From Thermoplasmata archaeon (GTDB taxonomy: Archaea; Thermoplasmatota; Thermoplasmata; Halarchaeoplasmatales; Halarchaeoplasmataceae): a stretch of 64,000 nucleotides of DNA. How positions within the stretch are numbered: the stretch's first letter is position 1; each line of letters opens with the position of its first letter. Under the pieces are notes generated by a model. The model worked only from the letters and a program-made list of their open reading frames with translations. It was not told the DNA's origin and did not search any database. Location: the NCBI GenBank assembly GCA_003554965.1, contig PWHR01000020.1:1-64000 (forward strand), read 5' to 3'. The position numbers were made by a program, and so were the translations under genes. Shown here one piece after another: positions 9,101 through 18,700 of the stretch.

Positions 9101-11676
9101 TAGCGAGCGAAGACTTGGACAAATTTTTGTACTCTTTAGATCAAGGCGAACAACCACACGGAAGCAGTCCGATAATAAAAGAATTAAGAGAAAAAGAAAA
9201 GACCGTTCACGAGATTTATGAAGGTACGGACCTGATGCTCAAAGAGGTAAAAGAGCTGGTCAATGAATTAGAACGAAAAAGGCTTTTGAGTAGAGTTGGA
9301 CTAAATGAGGAAGAAGAACCCATCTATACGTTGTTGAATAAAAAGGATAGAAAGTTAGAATCAGTAGAAGAGACAATAACGGATCACCTCACTTATGAAG
9401 CTCCTAGAAGTTTAGAAGAGATATCTCATGCTTTGGACCTACCCGAGGATATCACGCTGAAGGCTCTCAATAATCTAGTGGAGCGAAATATACTCGTTTC
9501 TGGACTCTTGATAGTAGGGGAAGGAGAACAGTACATGCTCAAAGAAGACTATCATGAACTCCGCTTTCCCGGAGGTGAACACGTTTCCGAGGACAAAGTG
9601 AGCGAATACAAAGCGAAAAAACAATTCAGCGATGTAGGGTCGATAGAAGAATATTTCGATCTTTTCATGGAAGCCGGAACTCCATACGATGTGTACCAGA
9701 GGGTTTCAGATTTTTCAGCGGATGAATGGAATGAGATGAGGGAGAAAGGTGAGATCATCGAGGGACGCTTTATAAGAGGTAGAGTCAGGTACATCCTCCG
9801 AGAAAAGCTTCCGACCTTTGTGAGTGCCTACCGAACTGAAGGATTGGATGAAGAGGAGAAAGACATTTTAGAGCTGATAGAAAAAGGAAAGGCTAACACC
9901 ATCCGAAAGCTGAAAAGCGAAAGCGATCTAAAGAACGATAAGATAAAAGAGATAGTCAAAAAATTGGATCATAACCTCTACATAAGGCGTGAATACACTG
10001 GGGAAGATGGTTGGACTTCTAGGAACAGATACAGAAAGGTGGAAGTCGAGCCAGAAAAGGAAAAGGAAGCCAAAGAGAAAATCATCATGGGTTATCTTAA
10101 AGGGAACGGTCCGGCGTCTTTTTCCAATATCAGATATTATACAGGTTTCCAGAGAGAGGAGATAAGGGAGATCATATCTGAATTGATACAAGATGATAGG
10201 GTCAAAAAGCTAAAAGTTGGAACATCGAAGAGAGAGATGTATGTTTTCGCCGAAGAGATAAATGAAATACAGAAGGTCAAAGGCGGCGAGTACGACAAAC
10301 TTCGGGTTCTGTCCAGAAAAGATCCCTACGCTAGACCGCTTTGGGCTGAGATTTATAGAAGATACGGTGAAGATAGGGTCTTCCCGCTGATCAAAAAGGG
10401 AAGCATAGTAGGTGGCATCGAAAAATGGAAGATGAGCGGCTGCATCGAAGTGAGGCACCTTGATCTGGATGACGAATCGATGCTTCCCGAAGCTTTGGAG
10501 GCTCTAGAAGTGATGATGGATTATCACCGTTTAGAGGGTTACGATATAATCCGGATAAAAAATTATCAAAATCGTCCCATTGAAGACTTCGAAGATGAAA
10601 CTCTTTCGATATTTTACGAGAACGGTTTTAAGAAGATCCAAGGGATGCTTGTAAAAGGGAACATAGTGGAGGATGTTTTCAGCACGGAACAGATCAAATC
10701 TTACGTATTAAAAAAACAGAAGTTGGGGGAAGACCTTTACAAGGAAATAGAAGATGCTCTAGAAGGGATGAAAGGAACAAGATCTGATTTTGAATTGAGG
10801 CCTAGGGTCGAGGAATTTTACTCTATAGAATGGATGTACAAGAGAGGTAAAATACTAGCAGGAAAGATGATACCGCCCCTACATATGTATGCTCTACCAG
10901 AACATACATCTGTTTACAAGGCGGCTAAAGACCTTCCTCTAACGGAAGCAAGAGAGTCGATCCTGGACATTATCAAGGATAAACAGCCTACCCCCAAAAG
11001 AACCATCTACCATCTATCTCCTTACAGCAGGCCTAGAACTAAGGAAATATTGGAAGAACTTTACGAAGGGCTGTTGGTGACCAAAGATCACAATGGGAGG
11101 TATGTTGAAACTCCTTCCTGCGATCTTGACACGGTTGAGGCTAAAAAGAAAGTGGTTAAATGGACATTCGAAATTTTTGGAGTTTTTACCGCAGAAAAAT
11201 TGTCTTCCTATCTGGGCAGTGATTACAGGATGAAGGAACTCAGAAATATTTTAGACGATCTAGTCCAGGAAGGATACCTCTGCAAAGGTTTCCTTGAAGA
11301 GGGTGATGATTCAGTTTACTGGATGATAAAAGAAGATCTGAAAACTTTGCCAGAGATCAGTTTTGATAAAGAAGGAGTGATAACGACCAAAGACAGGTTT
11401 AATCTATATTTTAGAAGCGAGATAAAAGACCGATTCGATCTAGGAGCTTGCAACATCGTATACCAAGGTCCTGAATTCAAAGCTGGTTTCAAAGCTACTA
11501 TAAGCTCAGGGGAAGTGAATATAAAAGAATATGAAGGGAAAAAGAAGCATAGAAAGATAATCGAGGACTGGGCGTACGAGAACAATATGAGAGTTAAAAG
11601 CAGTGACAAGAAAAAGAAGAAAAAGGTCTCAGATTACGAAATCAGAAAGTGGTATGAAAAGACGAGGGGGATATAA
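6154..11676 (+). CDS. lhr: Lhr-family ATP-dependent helicase with very long C-terminal region (true start probably downstream of 6154, e.g. near 6325)
   Basis: SSPTGSGKTLTAFLSI, NDEIHEI, IGLSATQAPIEEIAKFLVG, RVGRAGH; the core is followed by about 1000 residues with repeated HTH/winged-helix-like segments. Confidence 0.9.
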   Translation: MRHKESLRERPELFHLIFFQKFIKLLSRLQRFDIELSGRLEILNRVERQKDKEEVLDMMEPLISEWFDEKFEGLTEPQSYAIPLIHERENVLVSSPTGSGKTLTAFLSIINELFKLDKKGELEDKIYCVYVSPLKALANDIHKNLEKPLEELKELAEEKGVKIPEIRTAIRSGDTPQKERRKMAKTPPHIFITTPESLALALSSPQFRKKFNDVQYFINDEIHEISSSKRGVYLSLNTERLEKHTKTEMTRIGLSATQAPIEEIAKFLVGYENGEARPVNIVEVAGEKNLDLSVISPVDDMTLLPYEVVNSRMYDTLTELVGQHRTTLIFTNTRSGAENVAYKLKDRGIEDIAAHHGSLSKETRLEVEDGLKTGELLSVVSSTSLELGIDVGYIDMVVQVNSPKNVAKGLQRVGRAGHSLGETSKGRMIVFDKDDLIECSVITRKAYQHDIDRVSIPENNLDVLSQGIIGMSIEHRWDVDDAYDVVKRSYCYRDLPKEDFLDVLEFLGASQFENVYPKIWYNKEEGIFGKKGGAQMLYYMNIGTIPSDSSYQVYSEKGVPLGTLSEKFVERLSKGDVFILGSHSYEFMHTRGTRVFVKDAAGKKPTVPSWSGEMLPRSYDLSVGIGEFRRKLSEKMAEESEEKVINWLKEKYMIDVGSAQTMISYFKEQTAVIEELPTDEKILIEGHIGKDGNYNIIFHACFGRETNDALSRAYAYKISKKFNCNVNVSITDDNFMITSEKKIPLDRLRNILSHEDIEGVLKRCIKNTELFEQRFRHCAQRALMILRNYKGREISAANQKIRSKKILELLKDDHDFPIIKETFNEILHQVLKLDKAKEVLKKLEEEEISITTADYSDTPSPFAHNVLMAGISDVIMMEDRSDLLRQYHQKVLEQVIPEEEIEKFKFDKDVVNEHFWEKKPSFDSKEEMLEVIKELQPIHVLKEKGKNVFTRTDRSFEKVREWGKELLNEEKIQSLWINGVKYIASEDLDKFLYSLDQGEQPHGSSPIIKELREKEKTVHEIYEGTDLMLKEVKELVNELERKRLLSRVGLNEEEEPIYTLLNKKDRKLESVEETITDHLTYEAPRSLEEISHALDLPEDITLKALNNLVERNILVSGLLIVGEGEQYMLKEDYHELRFPGGEHVSEDKVSEYKAKKQFSDVGSIEEYFDLFMEAGTPYDVYQRVSDFSADEWNEMREKGEIIEGRFIRGRVRYILREKLPTFVSAYRTEGLDEEEKDILELIEKGKANTIRKLKSESDLKNDKIKEIVKKLDHNLYIRREYTGEDGWTSRNRYRKVEVEPEKEKEAKEKIIMGYLKGNGPASFSNIRYYTGFQREEIREIISELIQDDRVKKLKVGTSKREMYVFAEEINEIQKVKGGEYDKLRVLSRKDPYARPLWAEIYRRYGEDRVFPLIKKGSIVGGIEKWKMSGCIEVRHLDLDDESMLPEALEALEVMMDYHRLEGYDIIRIKNYQNRPIEDFEDETLSIFYENGFKKIQGMLVKGNIVEDVFSTEQIKSYVLKKQKLGEDLYKEIEDALEGMKGTRSDFELRPRVEEFYSIEWMYKRGKILAGKMIPPLHMYALPEHTSVYKAAKDLPLTEARESILDIIKDKQPTPKRTIYHLSPYSRPRTKEILEELYEGLLVTKDHNGRYVETPSCDLDTVEAKKKVVKWTFEIFGVFTAEKLSSYLGSDYRMKELRNILDDLVQEGYLCKGFLEEGDDSVYWMIKEDLKTLPEISFDKEGVITTKDRFNLYFRSEIKDRFDLGACNIVYQGPEFKAGFKATISSGEVNIKEYEGKKKHRKIIEDWAYENNMRVKSSDKKKKKKVSDYEIRKWYEKTRGI

Positions 11677-11747
11677 AAAATCCCATAAGACGAAAAACAT
11701 TAATATAGATTGGTGTTAAGGCTTTTACTGAAGACTCAGCTTCGTAT

Positions 11748-11819
11748 GCCACTGTGGCTTAGGGGCAAAGCGATTCCTTGGTAAGGAATAGATCGCGGGT
11801 TCAATTCCCGCCAGTGGCT
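11748..11819 (+). tRNA. tRNA-Thr (anticodon GGT)
   Basis: GCCACTG...ATTCC-TTGGTAA-GGAAT...GCGGGTTCAATTCCCGC-CAGTGGC: complete cloverleaf, anticodon GGT; AT-rich TATA-like box upstream near 11700. Confidence 0.95.
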
Positions 11820-11843
11820 CTCTTCTTTCATTTTAATTATAAA

Positions 11844-11918
11844 GCGGGTTCACGAGCTGATCTCTGATCAGCGAGCGTTAGGAATCTATTCCTGACAGAT
11901 CCCCGCCAGTGGCTCTCT
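11844..11918. repeat. Partial duplication of the tRNA-Thr T-arm/3' end with two internal hairpins
   Basis: GCGGGTTCA (11844-11852) matches 11795-11803; CCCGCCAGTGGCTCTCT (11902-11918) matches 11807-11823; between them GCTGATC-tct-GATCAGC and AGGAAT-ct-ATTCCT. Confidence 0.92.
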
Positions 11919-12016
11919 ACTCTAGTAGATCCTAAATCCTACATGCTCCACAATTGTTCCCGGTCCCAAAAGCGTGCCTATCAACACTTTTTTATACAGT
12001 ATAGCTAAATCAGACT

Positions 12017-12760
12017 ATGATGATAACGCTCATCGGTTCAGCCCACGTATTGGACATATCAGATAGGATAGAAGAAGAGATAATGGCTAGGAATCCTGAG
12101 GTAGTGGCTGTTGAATTGGATAGGGTCAGGTATGAGGCTTTGAAAAGTCAGGAGGAAGATAGAGTTAGGGACGTTCCTTTGCTCTATCGCCTGATGCATA
12201 AAGTTCAGAAAAGAATAGCCGAAAAATTCGGTGTCGATATCGGCGGAGAGATGTTGACCGCCGTTGAGACCGCTAAAAATATAGGAGCCGGAATAGCTTT
12301 CATAGACATGCCGGCACAAAATTTTCTAGGTAGATTGATGAATGAGATGAGTTTGAAGGAAAAAGTGACTCTCTTCTTCGGTGGGATCATAGGTCTCTTC
12401 GTTAGCAAAAAGAGAGTGGAAAAGGAGATAGAAAGATACGAATCCGGAGGACTAGACGGAGGAGCGGACATGAACAGTATGATGAGCATAGAGATGCCCG
12501 TGGTGAAGCGTATACTTATAGATGAAAGGAACGAATTCATGGCTAAAAATTTGATCGAGCTGGATGAAAGGTTCGGCTCAGTTGTAGCAGTGGTTGGAGA
12601 CGGGCACATCTCCGGTATGAAAAGCTTGTTGAGGGAAAAAGAACTAGAGATCATCAGGTTAAAAGATATAAGAGAACAGGATCAAAATTCAGAGAATAAA
12701 AAAGATGGCGAGGACAACACAGAAGTTAGTTTTACTTACGAGTACGAATTAGAAAGTTAA
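12017..12760 (+). CDS. TraB-domain protein
   Basis: MITLIGSAHVLDIS, VVAVELDRVRYEAL, AGIAFIDMPAQNF, FMAKNLIEL, VVAVVGDGHISGM. Confidence 0.88.
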   Translation: MMITLIGSAHVLDISDRIEEEIMARNPEVVAVELDRVRYEALKSQEEDRVRDVPLLYRLMHKVQKRIAEKFGVDIGGEMLTAVETAKNIGAGIAFIDMPAQNFLGRLMNEMSLKEKVTLFFGGIIGLFVSKKRVEKEIERYESGGLDGGADMNSMMSIEMPVVKRILIDERNEFMAKNLIELDERFGSVVAVVGDGHISGMKSLLREKELEIIRLKDIREQDQNSENKKDGEDNTEVSFTYEYELES

Positions 12761-12769
12761 GATGGCTGT

Positions 12770-13831
12770 TTATGGCCATCCTGGCTCTCTCGTACCCTTC
12801 TCTTCAACGTCACTCCCGTTAGAATATCCTGGATAATCTGATCCTCTTTCCTCCCATCCGCTTTTCTGATGAGAGGAAAAGTTTCCTGCCGTGGTATTCA
12901 CAGGAGGTTTTCTTTCATCACTTGAATTTATTATTACCAGTCCCACTCCGAGACCAACGATCATTTGCCCCCCGATAAATCCATAGGTGACGATATGACC
13001 CATGCTGAACGTGTTGTCCATCTCTCTTATATTTTCCAGATCCTGTTGACATAATACACAAAAATCATCTGGCGGGGCCTCTCTTTCCTCAACCTCAGGG
13101 GAACCTCTTCTCTCTTTGTACTCCACAGCGGCGGCCATAACACAATCTCCTGCACTCTCATCACAGTGATGCTGATTTTCAGGATCTTCGTGATCACTCT
13201 CATATCCCATCCCAACAAGAGAAAGTATATGACCGAACTCGTGAGTCAGAACGCTAGTTTCGATATCTTCCGGCCCAACTTCCACTCTTTCAGCAAAGTC
13301 AAGGATAGTCTCTTGGAATATCACTATCGTCGATGGCTGTTTAGCCAAGCCCAATACATCTGGGTTTTCTTCCCATACACCATCTAGATAGAGGACGTGA
13401 AGACCGATGGTTTCGTCCTCGCGTTCGTGGGTACGGTATTCTTCCTCTAGATGGGCTAAGTCATCTCTATCGTATGAAGGCCCCTCGATTATAGGAGGCT
13501 GAAGAGTCGAAGTCCTTCCCTCTGATATCTTCGATGGTATATTTTCATCCAATACACTCTTGATCTCTTCTTTATCTGTATAATTCTCCACCTGACTTTC
13601 TAGATGTTCCCTTGCTTCTAAACTGGGGATCAGACCCGAAACGAAATCATATTCTATGACCAGATCGCTATAAGTATCATTTTTTAGATACATCTGAGAA
13701 TACTCGTAGGACTCGTAAAGACCGAAGCTTTCTTTTACAAAGGGTGGAAAAAAAGAATAGGTAACTAAAGAAGCCACTAGTATAACCACTAAGAGAAGTG
13801 CTACCGATCCATATTTTTTGAGCTTCAACAT
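12770..13831 (-). CDS. Membrane-anchored metzincin-like zinc metalloprotease
   Basis: N-terminal TM; ETSVLTHEFGHILSLVGMGYESDHED followed by candidate Met-turn GDCVMAAAVEY; second TM GFIGGQMIVGLGVGLVIIN. Confidence 0.75.
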   Translation of the reverse strand: MLKLKKYGSVALLLVVILVASLVTYSFFPPFVKESFGLYESYEYSQMYLKNDTYSDLVIEYDFVSGLIPSLEAREHLESQVENYTDKEEIKSVLDENIPSKISEGRTSTLQPPIIEGPSYDRDDLAHLEEEYRTHEREDETIGLHVLYLDGVWEENPDVLGLAKQPSTIVIFQETILDFAERVEVGPEDIETSVLTHEFGHILSLVGMGYESDHEDPENQHHCDESAGDCVMAAAVEYKERRGSPEVEEREAPPDDFCVLCQQDLENIREMDNTFSMGHIVTYGFIGGQMIVGLGVGLVIINSSDERKPPVNTTAGNFSSHQKSGWEERGSDYPGYSNGSDVEEKGTREPGWP

Positions 13832-13865
13832 GGGATTACAAGTTTATATCCATACTCCTCTTATT

Positions 13866-14777
13866 TCAATTTATCTTCGATTCCTGTTTTTTCAGTTCCT
13901 CATATGCGGTAGCTGCAGCTTCTGCACCTTGTCCTGCGGCGGTGACAACTTGTTTCAAGGGAGAATCTATAACGTCACCGGCTGCATAGATGCCCGGTAC
14001 ATCGGTCCTTCTCTCTTCATCGGTTTTCACGTAGCTGTTCTCCGTGGTCTCGATACCTAATTCCTCCGCCAATTCTGAGTTCGGTATCGATCCAATCTCT
14101 ATAAAGAGCCCTTCAATCTCATAGACCTCGTCGTTGTCCAGTTTTACGGCTTCGAGTTTTTCTTCCCCGATGAGTTCATCGACGTTCACTTCGAAAACCG
14201 GCAATATGTTTTCCTCCAACTCTACCTCTTCGATCCTCACAGGTTCTGGTCTAAAAAATTCATCCTGCCTGTAAAATATATAGACCTGTTCGGCATGCTC
14301 TGCAAGCAGTAAAGCGGAAGCTAACGCAGCATCACCTCCACCGACTACGCCCACGTTTTTTCCCCCAAATAGAGGTCCGTCACATGTAGCACAGTAGCTG
14401 ATCCCTCTACCGCTCAGTTCTCCTTCTCTCTCCAGTCCCAGCTTTCTCCTTTCTTGTCCGGTTGCAAGGATTATCTTTTTCGTTCGGTATGAATCTCTTT
14501 TCGCCTCTACCTCGAAGGATAGATCTTTACCATCAATATTCACTACTTCGTCATAGACCACTTCGACGTCCAACTCCTTCACCTGTTTTTCCATCTTGTT
14601 AGACAGTTCCATCCCTCTGATATTTTCGAACCCTGGGTAATTACAAACGTCTGGAGCTTCCGAGATCAATCCTCCGGGTTTTTTCCCGATCTGCAGTACA
14701 TCCATATTATATCGGGCGCAGTAGAGGGCAGCAGTATAGCCAGCAGGTCCTGTTCCGATTACGATTACGTCGTACAT
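13866..14777 (-). CDS. trxB: Thioredoxin reductase
   Basis: VIGTGPAGYTAALYCARY, GISYCATCDGPLFGGKNVGVVGGGDAAL, GIYAAGDVIDSPLKQVVTAAGQGAEAAATAYEE. Confidence 0.95.
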   Translation of the reverse strand: MYDVIVIGTGPAGYTAALYCARYNMDVLQIGKKPGGLISEAPDVCNYPGFENIRGMELSNKMEKQVKELDVEVVYDEVVNIDGKDLSFEVEAKRDSYRTKKIILATGQERRKLGLEREGELSGRGISYCATCDGPLFGGKNVGVVGGGDAALASALLLAEHAEQVYIFYRQDEFFRPEPVRIEEVELEENILPVFEVNVDELIGEEKLEAVKLDNDEVYEIEGLFIEIGSIPNSELAEELGIETTENSYVKTDEERRTDVPGIYAAGDVIDSPLKQVVTAAGQGAEAAATAYEELKKQESKIN

Positions 14778-14878
14778 TATTCCGGTCTAGAAGGAAAGCA
14801 GCGATTAATAATTTTGGGAATGCCTAGAAAACAAACAATTATTATAATATGAGTTTTTACACTTAACAAGGTGTTTCC

Positions 14879-15574
14879 ATGAATGAAAGGGAAGAAGACC
14901 TCGTCATATCTATCGGTGGATCGATATTACTGCCTGAAGATCACGACGTGTCAGGTCTGACTTCGTTAGCTGAGATGCTACAGAAAAATATCGACGAAAA
15001 GACCTTCTATCTTGTCGTAGGAGGAGGAAACATCGCAAGAAAATATATCGAGTGGGGAAGAGATTTGGATGCCGACGAAGCCACTTTAGATGAACTAGGT
15101 ATAGAGACGTCGAAGTTGAACGCTAGACTCTTGATAATAGCTCTTGGAAAGAGATGTTATCCCGTACCGGCAAATGATTTTGATGAAGCCATATCGGCAG
15201 GTAACCATTATTCCATAGTGGTGATGGGGGGTACCCATCCAGGCCATACGACCGACGCGGTTGCGGCTATGCTTGCCGAGAGATTGGGATCCAAAAGATT
15301 GATCAACGCCACCTCAGTTGACGGCGTCTACACTTCCGATCCTAATAAGGATGATGATGCTGAAAAAATAGAGAAATTGAGTTATGACGAGTTGATAGAA
15401 ATCGTCTCAAAAGGTGAAAGAGAGGCTGGACCCAATGTTGTTTTCGATCCGTTAGCTGCTAGGATAATCAAAAGAGCTGATATCCAGACTAGTATAGTTG
15501 ATGGAAAGGATCTTGACTCATTCGAAGATGCGATCCAGGATAATTTATCCGAGGGGAGTAAGATTGGTCCCTGA
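14879..15574 (+). CDS. pyrH: UMP kinase (archaeal type)
   Basis: VISIGGSILLPED, YLVVGGGNIARKYIEWGRDL, VVMGGTHPGHTTDAVAAMLAE, NATSVDGVYTSDPNKDDDAEKIEKLS. Confidence 0.93.
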   Translation: MNEREEDLVISIGGSILLPEDHDVSGLTSLAEMLQKNIDEKTFYLVVGGGNIARKYIEWGRDLDADEATLDELGIETSKLNARLLIIALGKRCYPVPANDFDEAISAGNHYSIVVMGGTHPGHTTDAVAAMLAERLGSKRLINATSVDGVYTSDPNKDDDAEKIEKLSYDELIEIVSKGEREAGPNVVFDPLAARIIKRADIQTSIVDGKDLDSFEDAIQDNLSEGSKIGP

Positions 15575-15719
15575 ATCTATATCCGATAATATTAGCATAG
15601 TGATATAATACGTCGGATTTCTTTGAAAAATGACCAAAGGTTATAAATTAGAGAAATAATCTCAGTTTTGAAAATAGCAATGATATCATTTTATAGGTAG
15701 ACATTCGCGAGGTGAAGAG

Positions 15720-18700
15720 ATGGAAAATAATGAGTCCTCAATCGATAAAGAGAAGATGAATGAACTCGTTCAGGTTCCTTCAATAGGTCGATTAACAGCC
15801 CGTGCTTTGATATCTGATGGATTTAAGTCGATAACTGATCTTGAAGAAGCTGACTTAGAAGAACTGAAGGGTATTCCGCATTTAGGAGAGAAAAAAGCGG
15901 AGAGGATCTACGAGGATCTTCATGGGGAGGAAGAAGAGAAAGAAGAGATAGAAAATGAATTTGAGTGTCCTCACTGTTCTAATTTCATCAGTATCGAAGA
16001 GAAAAGATGTGGAGAATGTAAAGAACCTGTAAGGATCAGGGGAGGTGTGGTACTGCCAGATAGGGGGATACTAGAATCTCCAAAAAGAATCTTAGCTGAA
16101 ACGGACAAGAAGATAATGGATGGGGGAAAAGATCCCAATCTATGGTTCATTAGAGGATCGATCCTAGAAAGCATGGGTGCGAACGAACAGGCTCTGGATG
16201 CATACGACAAAGTTATCGAATTAGACCCGCTTTTCGAACATATCTGGAACGCAAAAGCTGCGGTAAGTTTGAAGGTGGGTAAACCTAAAGAAGCTGCAAA
16301 AGCCTATAAGGTCGCTTTAAATGCCCACGATCCTCCAGTCAGCATGATGGATGTACCAGAAAAGCCTTCAAAAGCAAAAGCGCCCGAGGACATGCCAGAA
16401 GAAAGTGAAGAATCGAAAAAAGCTGAAAAAAAGATAACAAAGGCTCGTGATCATATCGAGAACATTTCAGACGAAGATCTAGATCTCACGACCATCAGAC
16501 TTAAACTTGATAAAGCCACCGATGCCAGATTAGATGGAGAATTTGAAAAAGCCGTAGATGAAGCCGAAAACGTGATAAAAGAATGTGAAAAAGCGAAAAA
16601 ATTCTTTGAACTCATCCAAGAAGCAAAAAGCAGATTGGAAGAACTTGAAGAGAAAGAAAAGGTCGGTCACGAAGAATACGAAGAGGTGCTTGAGGGTATA
16701 AAAAGCTCAACAGGAAAAGTAGATTATCATGAATTGGTCCAGAAGATCAAAGATCTGTTAGATAAGATGGAAAAGATCAAAGAAAAAGAAGAGGATATGG
16801 AAGAAAAAGTGGAGCAAAAGATAGAAAAGGCAAAGAGCATTTTGAGAGATAGAAAAGAGTCCATATGGGACTTGGACAGGATGAAAAAAAATCTTAGGGA
16901 AGGTATCAAGAAGAGGGAACTTTCAGATGATAAGGAAGCGATAGAAAGATTGGAAAAGGTCATCTCTGATGGAATGATTCTCCTCAAATGTGAGGAACTT
17001 AAAGAAAGTATCGAAGATAAGCTTGATGATCTGATAGAGGAGGTAAAGGAATTCGATTTGAAGGTAGATCTTGATCATGAAGAAGAACTGGTTAACAGAG
17101 TCAAAGAAGATCTGAAGCAAACTATCAAATTAAGTGAAAAAGGTGAGTACGAGAGAGTCAAACGATGGCTAAATAAGATAGCATACGCTCTCGAATTCGA
17201 AAAAGAAAAGCTCGATGACTTAGAAAGCGTTAAAGATTCATTGGACGAGAGGATCTCGGAAGTGGAAGAACTGAAAAGTGAGTTATCAGATGAAGTAATA
17301 GAACTAGCCAATATAGAGGAGGCCATCTCAGAGGCTGAGGAAACATTGAAAAGGGGAAACCACGAAAAGGGGATAGAGACACTAGATGATTTCATAGTCG
17401 ATGGTGTAGCCATAAAAAAGATATCGGATAATCTAGAAGCCATCGACTCAAATATTGACGAATTGAAAAAGTATGAAGATATTTTCGATAAGGTTGAGAC
17501 GAAAGATATAGAAGAGAGGATAGAAGATGCAAAAAATCACTGTGAGCAGGGGCAATACGACGAAGCCGTGATAGAATCTGAGGAAGTATTAGAAGATATA
17601 GAAAATGAGACAGCTAAATATTCTAAGAGAGCCGAAAAAGAGATCGAACATTTGAAAGATGAGATCGAAGATATGATCGAAGAGAGTAAAGAGAAAAAGA
17701 TAAACATATTCTCTGATGAGTTCTTAAAAGAGCTTGAAAATTTGAAAAAAGAAGAAAATAAATACTCTAAAGTGGAGTTATTGAAACAAATAACTTCTTT
17801 GAAGGAGAAAGGTGACCTGCTGTTGAGATTCAAGTCCAAAGTGTCGCTCATAGAAGATAGAGTCGAAGAAATGAATGAAAAAATCGATAAAGATGAATGG
17901 GCAGAAAAAATCGATGATCTGAAAGAAGAATTTGAGAAAAGAGATCCAGAGAGTGCTATAAGCAAGTGTGATGAGTTGGAGGAAGAATTGCAGAAAATAG
18001 AAGAATTATCCGAAAAGGAACCTGAAGTGGATATAGAGGATAAGTTTGAGAAAGCAAAAAAGAGACTTTCCGATCTCCGCCAGAGTGAACTCGGTTTGGG
18101 TAAGATGAAATCGCTTGTTAAAAAAGCAAATAAAGCTAGGAAGAAGAAAAAAGAAGATAAAGCATCTGAATTCATAGACAAATCTCTAGAGGTAAGTGAT
18201 GAGTTAGCTGAAATGAATAAGTTAGTAAATGATATAGAGCAAGGTATCGAGGAACATAAAGATGAAGAGCATTTTGATGAAAAAATTTACAGGGATGAGA
18301 TCAAAAAATTACAAAGGGCGACCAAATTTGGACTTTATGAAACTCCAAAAAGATTGTTAGTGGAGATCAAGAAAGAACTTGAAAACGAAGACTACAAGCG
18401 GAAAAAAGTCGAAGAGATGGAGGATCCAACCGTACATATTAAGAAAAAGATAAGTGAAGTCAAAGATCTTCACAGCTTCGTAGAAGAGAGTGGTCTCGAC
18501 GTTCAGATCGGCAAACAACATCTTAAAGAGGCAGTGGCTAAGATCAAGGACAAGGAATACGAGGAAGTGCTCGATATCCTTTCAAAAGGAGAAAAGGATC
18601 TGTTGGAGGATCTGGAAAATGAGCTCAAATCCGAGGTTAAAGAATTGGAGGAAAGGTTGGAAGATACAGATACCTGGAAAGCCAATAAAAGATGGATGAA

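Noticed and set aside
12205-12654. Minus-strand 149-aa ORF
   Set aside because: Lies entirely opposite the TraB-domain gene; no family signal.
17537-18181. Minus-strand 214-aa Ser/Phe-rich ORF
   Set aside because: Antisense shadow of the purine-rich coiled-coil gene 15720-19160; low-complexity Ser/Phe/Leu composition and no motif.
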